The notes under the pieces are model-generated. The model was not told the DNA's origin and searched no databases. It saw nothing but the letters and a program-made list of their open reading frames with translations. A program made the position numbers and the translations under genes. Below, piece after piece: positions 11,901 through 23,800 of a stretch of DNA of 64,000 bases (positions are counted from its first letter, which is position 1; the number at the start of each line of letters is the position of its first letter). Source of the stretch: Scolanthus callimorphus (taxonomy: Eukaryota > Cnidaria > Anthozoa > Actiniaria > Edwardsiidae). The stretch covers positions 27,249,951 to 27,313,950 of the forward strand of contig CM066917.1 of assembly GCA_033964015.1 (NCBI GenBank), written 5' to 3'.

Positions 11901-14418
11901 TTCTTAGTGGCCATAGTTCTGACAAGCTCTGTTGCCTGTGTAATGTTTCCTCTTGAAATAGCTTCACTCAGGGTGTCACACAATGAATCTAGGAATCAAA
12001 ATAAATTATTATTTATTTATTAGCAATATTTAGCCAGGTGAGCCCAGTTCAGCAATGCAGGTTTAAATGGGGCCAACGGGTAAGGACTACCTTATAAAAT
12101 TAATTCAATCATATAAAATAAGAACATTGTTGCACTTTACATGCATTGATTGGGTAAAAACAGGTGGGTTTACAGCAACTTAACATGGAAATCAATGATT
12201 GGTTGAAAGCTGAATTTGACAAAAGACAGGTTACCCTTGTGCAAAGAAAGTTAAAAGCTCCAATCATTTCACAAAAATAACATCAAATCTTTGCTATGGA
12301 ATTCAAGATTTTTGTATCACACAATCATTATAAGGCTAACAACACAAAATCATATTACATTTTGCCTCTATTAATTTGCCAAATCCCAGATCCTGCAAAT
12401 ACCATATTGCATGAAATTTTGTAGAGTTGGAACCATGGTGCAAACCCCTTAATAAGTGGGGAATGAATGTGCTTGGATTTTTTTTGGAATCAAGCCTTTC
12501 AAGTAAAAATAGGCTATACCTATTGTATCTTCCTCTTCAGTTCTTCTTGACGAGGCAGGGCTTCGTGGTGGCAGGACTTGGGTTCTCGGTGATGATAGAA
12601 TAGGAGAACTTGCTGCCATTGTCTGTGATGATGCCATAGGTGTAACTGGTTGTTGTTTGCTTGTTTCAAATTGATACACAAAGTTGCCGAGAGCTGGGCT
12701 AATAGGGGAGGTCTGGTTTAACCACCCTTGTTGGGATGCTGGTGGTGTAGCTGTGGATTTGACTGGAGCCCAGGCTTCTCTAGGAACGGGGGGAGCTGGA
12801 TAATTAGACACTGGCACTAGAAGAAAAAGTTTTTTTTTGTGTGAATTTCCTTTATTGAGAATTTATTAATGGCACAGCTTGTCACTCTTAGAATTAGCCA
12901 TAAATAACCTTGCTGTTTAACATACTGATTTTGCTTATGTCACACAAATTTGGTAGATTTTTCTTATGCAAATCATATCCAAAATATTAGAATATTACTT
13001 ACCACTTTGTAATGACTTTAGTGAGTTTTGTACCACAATAGAAAATTTTCCTCCATCAGATTCAGGACTCAGGAACAATCCATAGATATTTTGTCTGTTT
13101 ACAGTGAGTAAATGCCATGTTGGCTCTTGCACATTATAGTCAACAGTCGGCTGTAGAATAACATCTAGTGTAGTCTGAAATAGACCACAATGACATACTA
13201 TAATTTATAGTTTCCTTTGTATTTCAAATTGTTTGCAAAATATCACTTCCTCAGGTATGTGTGCACTTATAAGCTTGGCTTCAGGGCTGATCAACAAGGG
13301 AATCAGTCTTTGTGATTATTATAGCTTTTGTGCTGTCAGAGCTGTCATAACAAGCTGGCGACTGCTGGAGCTCCGGTGGCTACTTCACGTTTAACCGCTG
13401 ACTACGTTTTGCTAAATGTGAGACACAAAAAAGTTTGAACCACAGAACTTTGCTAAAATGCATCCTGAAGCTCACCTCATTGTTTGCCAAAACAAAATAA
13501 AAACTGGAATCCTTAAATGGTAGTTCCTCTTAAAAATCTCCCAGCTATGTGCCTGTGTCAGAATTGGCTTGGCAAGGAAACTAACTGGTTGCTTTGAAGC
13601 AAATTTTGCATGTTGGTCATCAGTTTTTCTTTTGCGGCCAGCTACTTTTTGAGCAGCCGCCTACTTCAAAACATTCTGACGGCTCTGTGCTCAGATGCAA
13701 TCATTGCAAACGCCATTCCTTGGCTGGTCCTGAAACCAAGCTTGTTATGCACTTATACCTAAGCAGGCTAATGCATACCAGTTTATAAGCAGGAATTCCC
13801 AAAGTTTACCCAAGCCTTGCTGTACCATGATATAAATGAAACTTTCTTTGACTGATTAACATAAGCTTTTCTCTTCCTTTTTGCATATTATTTAGCATGC
13901 AGAATGTTAACATCATGGACAATTTTAGATTGCTTTGCATGGTACCAGTTGAAGGACTTATAATCTTCATGACAATTGGCTCAATAGTATCGTTTTATGT
14001 CAAAACTGAATTACTTATAGGAGTTTTCATAGTGTTTATTAAGGTTTAGCAAACATATCCTATTTTCTCACTCTGACGCACCAGGTCTGATAAAATGAAT
14101 TATTAGTCATTACATTAGGCGGTCTATATCATTTCAAAGCATGGGAGTGGAGTTTTAATTCCACATTAACAATCACACAACTGCACTAGAACGACAATGT
14201 CAGTTTCTTACCGATCCACTTGTTTCCAGTCGTCCAAGAATTCTGAAAATTCGTCCCTGATGCTCAACTTGGTGAACAAGTTTAACCGTCGAGTACACGG
14301 CATTTTCGCCAACGGATTTCCACTCTGGTTTCACAGAGTCTCGATTCAAATGAAAAACTAGCGCCCTGCAATCCGCTAGAACAAATTCTTGAGGAATACT
14401 CGGGAACGCTTGAGCCAT
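2875..14418 (-). CDS. RBCK1: HOIL-1/SHARPIN-like RBR E3 ubiquitin ligase, 3' end missing
   Basis: Coding exons in transcript order: 14418-14212, 13174-13003, 12816-12520, 11988-11829, 11045-10952, 9995-9099, 5018-4837, 4223-4112, 3748-3467, 3018-2875. All junctions are AG/GT and phases agree, giving 849 codons before the missing last exon. Domains by residue: EVH1/PH-like fold 8-125 ([29 protein letters not shown]); Pro/Ser linker; a segment like the LUBAC-tethering motif about 225-275 ([14 protein letters not shown]); UBL about 278-350 ([14 protein letters not shown]); linker with PQATQ repeats; NZF 553-582 (W-x-C-x2-C-T-F, then C-x2-C); coiled Gln/Glu-rich helix 610-640; RING1 from Cys646; IBR ([16 protein letters not shown]); RING2 with CPQC and a DGC cysteine (825) aligned to the HOIL-1 catalytic Cys. 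Known: HOIL-1 joins HOIP and SHARPIN in the linear-ubiquitin complex. Here SHARPIN-like N-terminal and HOIL-1-like C-terminal parts lie in one protein. The start ATG is the first in exon 1, directly before the EVH1-like region. The symbol is by homology; orthology is inferred. Confidence 0.9.
3164..3310. mobile_element. Short TIR element (GGGGCGTAGCC family)
   Basis: AGGGGCGTAGCCAAG at the left and TAGCTACGTCCCTGG at the right are inverted ends. The internal G-run and C-run are typical of this family, which recurs at 28235-28390 and 40389-40546. Confidence 0.6.
5927..6108. mobile_element. MITE with AGAGCAGATTTCG TIRs
   Basis: Ends TAGAGCAGATTTCGTATGAC and its complement are nearly perfect inverted repeats of ~35 bp (to GAAAAGT). 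The same TIR occurs at 26963-27246, and as fragments near 27390 and 47650. Confidence 0.75.
6109..6335. mobile_element. Second, abutting copy of the same MITE with a GTGACC satellite
   Basis: Starts GGGCAGATTTCATATGACTG directly after the first copy and ends in a degraded CACTTTTCACTGT arm. The interior is expanded as (GTGACCGTGCC)n at about 6160-6245. It looks like a head-to-tail insertion followed by slippage growth. Confidence 0.6.
7575..8178. mobile_element. Inverted-repeat element with CAACATTTGATTCAACTT arms
   Basis: The left arm (7575-7690) is repeated in reverse at 8080-8178, including TGTTGAATG and ACGTTCAAC units. The interior has a C-run at 7694-7708 and AGGGGT motifs. No ORF of note. 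Confidence 0.6.
10081..10503. mobile_element. MITE with CAGGGCTGGAAAT TIRs plus nested hairpin
   Basis: CAGGGCTGGAAATTTT...AATTTCCAGCCCTG are the ends. An inner inverted repeat (about 10128-10322, AGGCTGCGTA...TACACAGCCT) looks like a second element. Related ends are at 46801-47209 and a fragment near 21560-21582. Lies in intron 5 of the RBR ligase. Confidence 0.65.
11565..11790. repeat. Inverted-repeat element, GGGCCCGA ends
   Basis: GGGCCCGACATG at the left mirrors CTCGGGCCCTG at the right. Copies of TGCCATTGGCAACCA occur near both ends. Lies in intron 4 of the RBR ligase; no coding potential seen. Confidence 0.45.
13338..13687. mobile_element. MITE copy 1, AGAGCTGTCATAA family
   Basis: Ends CAGAGCTGTCATAA and TTCTGACGGCTCTG. 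About 80% identical over most of its length to 18709-19026, sharing AACCACAGAACTTTG and CTCACCTCATTGTTTG. Lies in intron 1 of the RBR ligase. Confidence 0.7.
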
Positions 14419-14848
14419 CTATATAAGTCAGGAATACATTTCTAGCTTGAATTGGTCAAATTCATGGCCGGAAGTGAGAGAAAGTCTCTATGATCTTTCT
14501 TGGGACAAGATTTGCTTGAGTTACTTTCACTTTCTCGGGGATTCCCCGTTACGTCACGATACCACAGGCAACCCAAAGAGAAATTCACCTTCTCTAATTT
14601 CTGCTTTGCAAGATTATATTTTGAACGTGAATAATTTTTCGTTAACAGCGATGAAATTAACGCGACAAAAAAGTCAAAACGAATTTTCTACATTGGAAAA
14701 TGGTGTAAAATGTGGAAAATACGTCTTTCAATTAAATTCGTTCCATTCCTTTTCCTTTTTGTGGGATACCGCTGGTTATAGTGTCTGACGGCTCAAATAA
14801 TTACCGCTGGTAGAATGCAGGCTCTTCTGCACGTGTTGTAATTTCAAG
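14419..14848. promoter_or_regulatory. Head-to-head spacer, probable bidirectional promoter
   Basis: Only 430 bp separate the start codons of the divergent RBR ligase (minus) and DDX27 (plus). Visible sites are a CRE-like TACGTCAC at 14550, an E-box CACGTG at 14830, and a YY1-type AAGATGGCGGC at 14847-14857 that overlaps the DDX27 ATG. YY1 sites at the start codon are typical of TATA-less housekeeping promoters. The motifs are seen; shared promoter function is inferred. An open frame at 14447-14788 has no recognisable protein. Confidence 0.6.
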
Positions 14849-17800
14849 ATGGCGGCTTTCTTGCCGTTTGTAGGTACCATAGAATCAGACGAAGAAATTG
14901 AGGCCTTAGACGAAGAAAACGACAGCGACGAGGACGAAAATGTAAGCGTTATCATACATAGCATTTGTGTTCGTTTTGACGTGGTGTTTTGTTGCAACTT
15001 TCCTCGCAAATTCTGAGTTGTTTAGACGGTTTCTCATCCTGTTGTTGTTTTCTAGCCAAAGAAAAAGAAGTCGAAAGCTAAGGAAAGAAGAAAAGGAAGG
15101 TGGTATTTGAAGATGATTTTCAATTCACGGCAGATGATGAATATGGTGTTGAAACATGGGTTCTTGATCTTGCAATCAAGACAGCCAAAAAGAAAGAAGA
15201 ATTGGTGAGATAGTTCGGTATCACGTTTCGCGTATCTTTACTTTATTAAGCTTAGCTAAACTAGTAGTAATCAGTGCCGTAGCTAGCTGGGGGCAGAGGG
15301 GGCGGTTATTCCCCCAGTAAAATTTTTATTGTCAACATGGGGAAAAACCTGCTTGCACCCCCAGCAAAAGCAAAGGATGACCTAGGCTTGCCCCCCAGAC
15401 AAACATTTATAGCTACGGACTTGGTAATCTATTTAGATAGTCAAGTGCTTGGAGACAAAGCTACTCTTTTGAGAAAGGGTTTTGTTTCCTAGTGTATAAG
15501 AATGAGTCGAGTGAATGTTGTAAACATTCCAAGGAATTTAATAAACTAGCATTGCCACCCCAATGAAAATCTCCCCCAATAAAGCCACCCAAGTGGTAAA
15601 TGATGACCCACAACAGGTAACCTGCACAGAATTGTTAAGGAAAATGAGATTCTGTTGCAAAATTGACTGTAATAAATTGACTGTAATGCATCCAACATGC
15701 AAAGCAACAAAATTAGACTTTGTATGCCACAACTTGCTGAAGTCTTCCTATCCCTCTGGATATACCAAATCCCTTCTTTGGGGGAGGTGTGAATTTTTCT
15801 AGAATCACGCATTTCAACCACAAATACTCTTTTTTGTTTTGAACTATTGTAGAAAACCAAAATGACATCTATACAGGAGAAGATTTCCAAGAAAAGAGAA
15901 GACAGGAAAGTAAGTGACGCAACTCACACATTGTGATAAAACAGTTAAAAATATGCATGACATGACCTGTGCTTTTTCAATCAGTAAAATAACTTTACAA
16001 AACTTAATTAAGTTCAAGTTCAGTTACTTGTATAGTGTGAAAATCCATCCATGATATAATGCACTCTCCAAAAAGCTACATGTGTGACTAAAATGGTACA
16101 TGGAGCTCAAACATGATTGATCAAAATGGTACATGGAGCTCAAACATGCTTGATCAAAATGGTGCATGGAACTCAAACATGCTTGATCAAAATGGTGCAT
16201 GGAACTCAAACATGCTTGAACAAAATGTTGCATGGAGCTCAAACATTGCTTGATCAAATGGCAATTTTTTTTTCAAGTCATACTAAAAAACCTTGGGACT
16301 GTCGGCTTGTGATTTTATAACATTCTTGTGTCTCCCAACATCATGTATGCTCTATTTCGCCTATAAAGTCATAGAAAGTTGTGCTCTCATGCTTAAATAG
16401 AAGCTTATATATTTGAGCAACAATACTATACTAATTTTGTTTTTTCCCTACAAAGAAACAAAAGGCCAAAGGTCAAGAAGAAACAACAGATGAAAACCAA
16501 GAGGACATGGAAGATGAGGAAGAAGGGAAGTCAGAAGGCCAAAATGATAATGAAAATGGTATAGCAATATCAGGATAAAAATTGCAATTCTAGTGCTTTT
16601 CTCTTCCTAAGTGCAAAATTGCATTTTCTGTGAAATTTGCCCCTTACAGAAAAAAAAGCCTGTTAACCCATAAAATTTCTACACTATTATACAATCAGTA
16701 ATTTTCCTAACCCAAAATATGACATTTTTCTGCATCTCAACAGTTTGTTTCCTTTTATTTAGAAGATGGTGAAGTGTCAGAAGAAGTACTCAAGGCTTAT
16801 GAGAGTTCTGATGATGAAATGGAAGACAAGGTGAATAAAGATAATAAAGCATTATTACTACCATTTGCATTCCATTTTTTCACGTTGGTTTACGTTTAAA
16901 ACGTGCACGCTTTGCCGAGCCCTAGTCAAGTTTCTTGCACACTGAGTAGCTGCTGTTTTGACAGTTATTTTTCAGTGTGAGAAATGTGACTAGGGCTGAC
17001 TACTTCTTGACAAAATTATCAAGCTTCAGGGTTGAACGCAAATGGTAGTATTTTCTACAAATTATTGGTAAATCAAGCTGGCTTACTGCAGTTCCTTACA
17101 ATGTGTGATTCCATAAATGTGACCCTCTTTACGAAAACCCGGCTAAATGAATTTAGCGTTTAAAAGCATTTCAATGCTTTCAAAATGGTTTGTGATTGCG
17201 TTGTAATGCTCTCGAAATGTTAGAAAATGATCTTCAAATGCTCGTCAACGATACTGAACAATCATTCAATGGTTCTCAAATGATTCGCAATGATTCTGTA
17301 ATGCTACGCAACGATCTAAAAGAATCATTCAACGGTTTTGCAACCTTTGATAATGCTCAGTCGAAATGGCTCCACGATCCCTTTGAAATATTCATCATGC
17401 TTTTGGTAAATGTCTTTTAACACTGCTAAAAATGTGACATTCATTTGACAATGATCTCATCTCTTGTATCACAGACAACGATCTCAAGGTCATTTGAGAC
17501 TAACAGGATGGCAGTATTTTAGATAATTACACATGAATAAACTTGCACTCATACCCCTGACATATTTGAAAAACAGTTGGGCTCAAGTTTGCAAGCGTTT
17601 TTAGCATTGTAGTGTGCGAACTTTCTATAAAGCATTCTGTACGTTCCACAATGCATTGAAATGCATTTTGCTCACAACGCTAAAATCGTTTAGCCGGGTT
17701 TTCGCAAAGAGGGTCACAAATTATCCATATCCCTCCCACAGAAGGGATTTCAGATATGACCCCCCAGCCCCCTACCCCTCTGGGATTTCCATTGAAAATG

Positions 17801-20800
17801 ACTGTGATTGTATCGAAAATAAAAGGAAAATTGAGCCCCCCATTTCCTCTTGAATTTCAAATCCCTTCTGTGGGTAGGGTGTGGATTTTTCCTTGAATGC
17901 ACAATATGCTTATTTTCTGTTTTTCTTTTTCCTTCTTTTTGTTTCAGTTTAAAGAAAAGAATAAGTTCTTCCAAGAGCCTCCACCACAGGTTCACCATCA
18001 GAGCTTTACTACCATGAACCTTTCAAGGCCTCTACTGAAGGTCTGCATGTCGTAAAAGTTTCATTGTCTAGTTTGGATCTAGCCTGATTCTCATCCAGTA
18101 CAGTAGTTCATGTTACACTTTCTATCTCTGCGTCTCATCAATGTTACCGGTTTCAAGTATTCTGCCAGTTTACACTCACCAGAACTACCCACCCTGTGAA
18201 GATGATCAGACCTGGAGATAGAAAGTGGAACATACTCTACTGTAGCAGATGAGAATTAGATTAGTTTGGGTCCAGTTAGGCCCCTTTCTCAAACCCAGAG
18301 CTCCCTGGCTTGTTACCTTGTGGGGGAGGCTCTGGTGACAGCCACTGATGCATGTGTGAGATTTGATACAGAGCCGTTGAGAGAAACAACTTTCTGTGCA
18401 TGCCCCAACGTTCAAAATCAGCCAATAAGTGACAACCCCCACATGGTTGTCCCCAGAGCCTCCCCTGCGAGCACAGGAGCTTGGAAGCTCTGGGTACTAG
18501 AATAGCCAGGGTCGTTCTTGCACAAGGTTGTTCATCTCTTGGTGTCTTTGTTTCTTACTTAAGGCAGTGAATGAACTTGGCTTCCTTCATCCAACACCTA
18601 TCCAAGCCTCTACAGTCCCTGTTGCTCTGATGGGAAAAGATGTATGTGCTTGTGCTGCCACTGGAACAGGTAACTCATCTATGCTTGCAATCAAACTCCT
18701 ATTATTCAAAGCTGTCAAAATAAGCCAGCAACCACCGGAGCTCCAGTGGCTACTTCATGTTTATTCGCCGGCTACTTTTTGCTGAGACAAAAAAAGTTTT
18801 AACCACAGAACTTTGTTAAATGCAGCCTGAAGCTCACCTCATTGTTTGCGAAAATAAAATAAAAACTGGAATTCTTAAATTGTAGTTCCTCTTAAAAATC
18901 TCCCAGCTCCATGCCTGTGTCAGAATTGGCTTGCTGAGGAAACTTGCACATCTGCCGTCAGCAGTCTTTTGCAGCCTGCTACTTTTTTTTAGCAGCCGCC
19001 GCCTTCAAAACATTATGACATCTCTGCCTACTACAGTGCAGCAAGTCCATTTATATATAGGCCCATCATTATACTAGAATTCTATTTTTGACATTTATTA
19101 TATTATTATTTTCCAGTGTTTTCTTTTTGCTGGGCCCCAAAAAAATAACTGCTAAACAACATTATTATCCATTTAGAGATTATCTGTTACATTGTCTGTT
19201 TGTTATGTGTCGACTACTACTGGTACAAGCCTATCTTCTAGTTGTGTTATAATCAGAAAAAGGGTGATCATTTTATAGTTGTACCAGTTGTAACATTTTA
19301 TTTTTCCAGGAAAGACAGCAGCCTTCATGTTACCGATACTAGAAAGGTTATTATACAGGCCTCAACAGACTCCAGTTATCAGGGTACTGGTGCTAACACC
19401 CACAAGAGAACTGGCTATACAGGTACTAAACATGGTCAAGGATTCTCATTATTGGGTTAAAACAACCTGCATTGCTACATAGAACCACAGCATTCTCAAG
19501 GAGCTAGGCCATAAACTAGCTTGTTTTTTTTTTCATCTTGCTCAGTAAGCTAGACCCCCTTGCCCTAAGACTTCATGCTTCAAAGCCACCACATTCGCAG
19601 AATTTGCACACAGCAGGTATCAAATGGTGACAACAACTCGCTTTTTTTGCAAAAGTTGTAGAGAAAAAAATTTAGATGAGGCAATGCCTGTAACGTTTAA
19701 GTAAATCCTGTTCCTTTCGAATTTCCTGGTTAACGAGACCCAATCCCCTGACACTTCTTGCCTGATTTTAACAATTTGGTCATTGAATTAGTGTAAAATC
19801 CCTTTTTTAGTGCCTCCACCTTTGCGTGGTAGGAAATACATTGTCACTTTTTAACTATTTAAGAATGAAGTTGATATTAAAACGGCTATATGCACAGATA
19901 TAGCCATATTTATACCAAATTGGTGTCTGTCCTCTCTAGCCCCGCAAACAGAGCTCAGCAGCAATAGCAAAAACCTGTTTAGGACTTGTGTCATTCAAAG
20001 AAAAGGCATAAAGAAAACTATTTGTAAGAATATTTAAGTGATTTTATGCTTTTCATCTGTTATTTTATGTAACAAGAAAGATAAGTCTTAAAATTGTGTA
20101 CTGTAATCTCGACATGTTTGAATAAGGCAATAGAAGTACGCTCACCTCCCCTGACGGGAGCGCATTTTGTCATGGTGGCGTTTGCGTATGACGTAACAAG
20201 TTTGCGTGTGTCATTGTTTGGGCCACCATTTTGTTTTCGCCTCCGGAGGTGCCAAGAAGTTTTTACCCTCCGCCTCCCCTTTTCCTCCACCATGACTGAT
20301 GTGTTTGTATTTTTTCTCATTGTAACTGATAATGTTTGAGTTACCGTTTTTAGTGCCTCCACCTTTGCGTGGTAGGAAATACATTGTCACTTTTTAACTA
20401 TTTAAGAATGAAGTTGATATTAAAACGGCTATATGCACAGATATAGCCATATTTATACCAAATTGGTGTCTGTCCTCTCTAGCCCCGCAAACAGAGCTCA
20501 GCAGCAATAGCAAAAACCTGTTGGGACTTGTGTCATTCAAAGAAAAGGCAGAAAACCCCTTTTAGGTGAGATTACTGTTCCTGACATTAAGTAATTTTCA
20601 CTTTTTAATTCTAGATCCATTCAGTAACAAAGAAGTTATCAAAACACTCCAACATTCAAGTTTGTCTTGCTGCAGGTGAGTTAATAATAATAAATAATTA
20701 TTTGATGAGGTTATCACTGTCATGCAAAAACCAAATTCAATAATTGTTTTATTATTTAGCAACCGGGAATTCTTACCTACCTGTAGCTAAACAAATATGT

Positions 20801-23800
20801 CAATTATGGTGAGGCCTTCAGCTTCAGCTTTCATCCATGGCATTTTCTTCCTTGTGTTCAATTCAAATAGATGGCCTGAGCAAAGATCTATCAGCAAAAA
20901 TCATAACATATTCAACAAGAATGTTATTGGCAAAATGGGCTTCCGAAATTAAAACCAACATGGTGCCCAAAGCTATTGGCTTGCATCATGATGTCATTTC
21001 ACTACCTGAACACTAGGTAGAACAGTGATGAGGTCTCGCACAGCAAGCACAACTTCATATTGCTATTTGTTAATAAATACTTCAATTTTCCTCACTACAC
21101 ACAGGTGGTCTAGACTTGAAAACTCAAGAGGCAACTCTTCGCAAGAATCCAGACATAGTAATAGCCACTCCTGGTCGCCTGGTAGACCACCTGCATAACA
21201 CACCCTCATTCGACCTGCAGTCGATAGAGATCCTTGTCCTTGATGAGGCAGATCGTATGCTTGATGAACACTTTAAGGACCAGATGAATGAGATTATCAA
21301 ACTGGCACCCAGGGGACGCCAGACAATGCTTTTCTCTGCTACGATGACTGACGAGGTACTGCAGAACTACTGAGGACAATGAACCCCCGTTTTAAATGAG
21401 CATCTGGGCATTTTTCACAAAAACAAACCAATATTTTGCTTACTTGATCGGACATATTTCGGATTAAAACTTTTTCTTGGTTGTCTCTACTGGAAAATTG
21501 GCCGGACATATCTTAAAATTGGTCAGACATATGGCGATTTTGATCGGGCAATGTCGGATGACCGGCAGTAATTTCCAGCTCTGATTTATGAAGCAAATTA
21601 AATCAGCAACAAAATGTTTTGTCAGAAAAACAAAATAGATCTCTTTCTGGTATGTACAGTAGGGAGTTTTGTCCACTCAAATGCAAATAAATAAGTTTCC
21701 CCATGGGCTCCCCTTTAAGGTTACTGAGAACCTTCGTGCATGTTGTTCGGAAAAAAAATCATACACATCCTTAGTTTAACCAAAATATGTCAACCTATAT
21801 TTCGTTGGAAAGCTTATAGAATGGACTAGCGGGCTACAGCAAAAAGAAATCACTTATTGATACCTGTAATTTTTTTTAAAGCATTGATTAAATATTTTGG
21901 TGTGCTATTTTCACAAGCTAACGCTGTCGAACTGCTGGACCATGACTCCCAAGTAACATATTGTTTTAATCCTTAAATGTGTTTCTCAAAAACCGTGTCT
22001 GCGATTTTTTAAATTTTGGTTAGTTCAAAAGTTATGAATTTTTTAAATTTTTAGAGCGTGAAAAATCTACAAAATTTGACCTTCGAAATTTAAAAGCTCG
22101 ATAACTTTTGAACAAAGCAAAATTTTAAAAAACGCAGACACAGTTTTTGAGAAACACCTTTAAGGATTAAAACAATGTGTTACTTGGGAGTCAAGGTCGA
22201 GCAGTTCGGCATAGCTCTTGAAAATCATACACCCGAATTTTTAATAAACCTTTAACAAATTTCTAATTATGAAAATGATGGTTAAACCTAAGGACGTGTA
22301 TTATTTTTTTTCGAACACGTGCGCGAAGGTTCCCAGTAACCTTAAGCAGAGTTAAGCAAAGTAAATAACTGTCTTTACTGGCCAGTAAAATAAGATTTTT
22401 TTATCAAGCCTGGAAAATTTTCTTCTAGGTGGAAGAGTTGGTGTCATTGTCATTGAACCAGCCAGTCAGGTTGTTTGTCGACAGCAACACAGACGTGGCG
22501 TACAACCTTAGACAGGAGTTCATAAGGATCAGGGCCAACAGGGAGGACGATCGCTTAGCCATCGTCACAGGTTTGTGGGTAACTCTTTCTTTGGTATGCC
22601 AGGATTCATGTTATATGCACTGAATAGCCATACAGTGGCGGATCCAGGGGGATTCGAATGGTTCCATGGAACCCCCCTTGAGCACCAAAACAATGAGGAT
22701 TTTATTGTGATACTAAGACCACACGCATTGGCTGAGCTCTGCATATTATATCTGTCCGTATCAGTCTTCGAAGGAGTGACGAAAAAAACGAAACCCCCTT
22801 TGTAAAATCCTGGATCCGCCACTGCCATATACTGGTCTTTAATGTTCAAGTACGGTTGACAGGATAGGGTATCACAGGGTATCAAGACTTAGTATTTCTT
22901 CTTTGGTTGAACATGATATTGATACAGGGGCTACTGGCTCACCAGGAATTACATGAGCATGAACTTTTTTCCAGGATTAAAATGACCAATTTGTACACCC
23001 AACTTTGAAATTCGGAAATTTCAGTCTAAGCATTTAAATCAGTTAAATCTCATTATTATTCATTCAACATATTTTCCCGCTTCTGATTGGTTGAGCGCCA
23101 TCAGCGAATTCTTGATGAGCGACTTATTCCATCGATGACGTCAAAGAGATAAGTTGAAAATTATTGCACGCGTGACATCACACACTTTTAGGTAGACTGG
23201 CAAACTGCCTGCTAAGCGGGGAAATTAAATTTGGATGAATAATAAAAACAATTTAAAGTCTGAATAAATAATAAAACAATTAATGAATTCTGCTTTCGTT
23301 CGGCCTCGATGGATAACACCCACGAGATCTGAATAATTATCCACATCATACTCAGCGTAATTCATTAGTTCCTAAAAATTCCTGTCAATGCAGTCGCCCC
23401 TCTTGAAATTCTATGTCAGGCCTTTTTAGTTATTGTAGGTGATACCTTTTACTTTCATTCTATTTGTTTCTAGCGTTTGTTTCCATTTGTTTCTATTGGC
23501 TAGATTACAGTTAATGTCACGAGAGTTTAAACCAACTCGTTTTGGGGAACAAAAGTGCATAGAATAAATTGCTTTATAAGCATTAGGAGATGAGGGCGAT
23601 TTGTTTTATGAAAATGCTGAACATGCGCTGTAAATCTCCCTTTTACAGCATTGTGCTCCAGGACATTCAGCGACCACTGTTTGGTGTTCCTACAAACCAA
23701 GTGGATGGCCCACAAGCTAAGAATCATATTAGGACTTGCAGGACTTAATGCTGACGAACTACACGGCAATTTGACTCAGTTACAGGTATGTCAAGGGTGG

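Noticed and set aside
14447..14788. 113-codon ORF in the divergent promoter
   Set aside because: No recognisable domain; it overlaps the region between two start codons and no splice continuity was seen.
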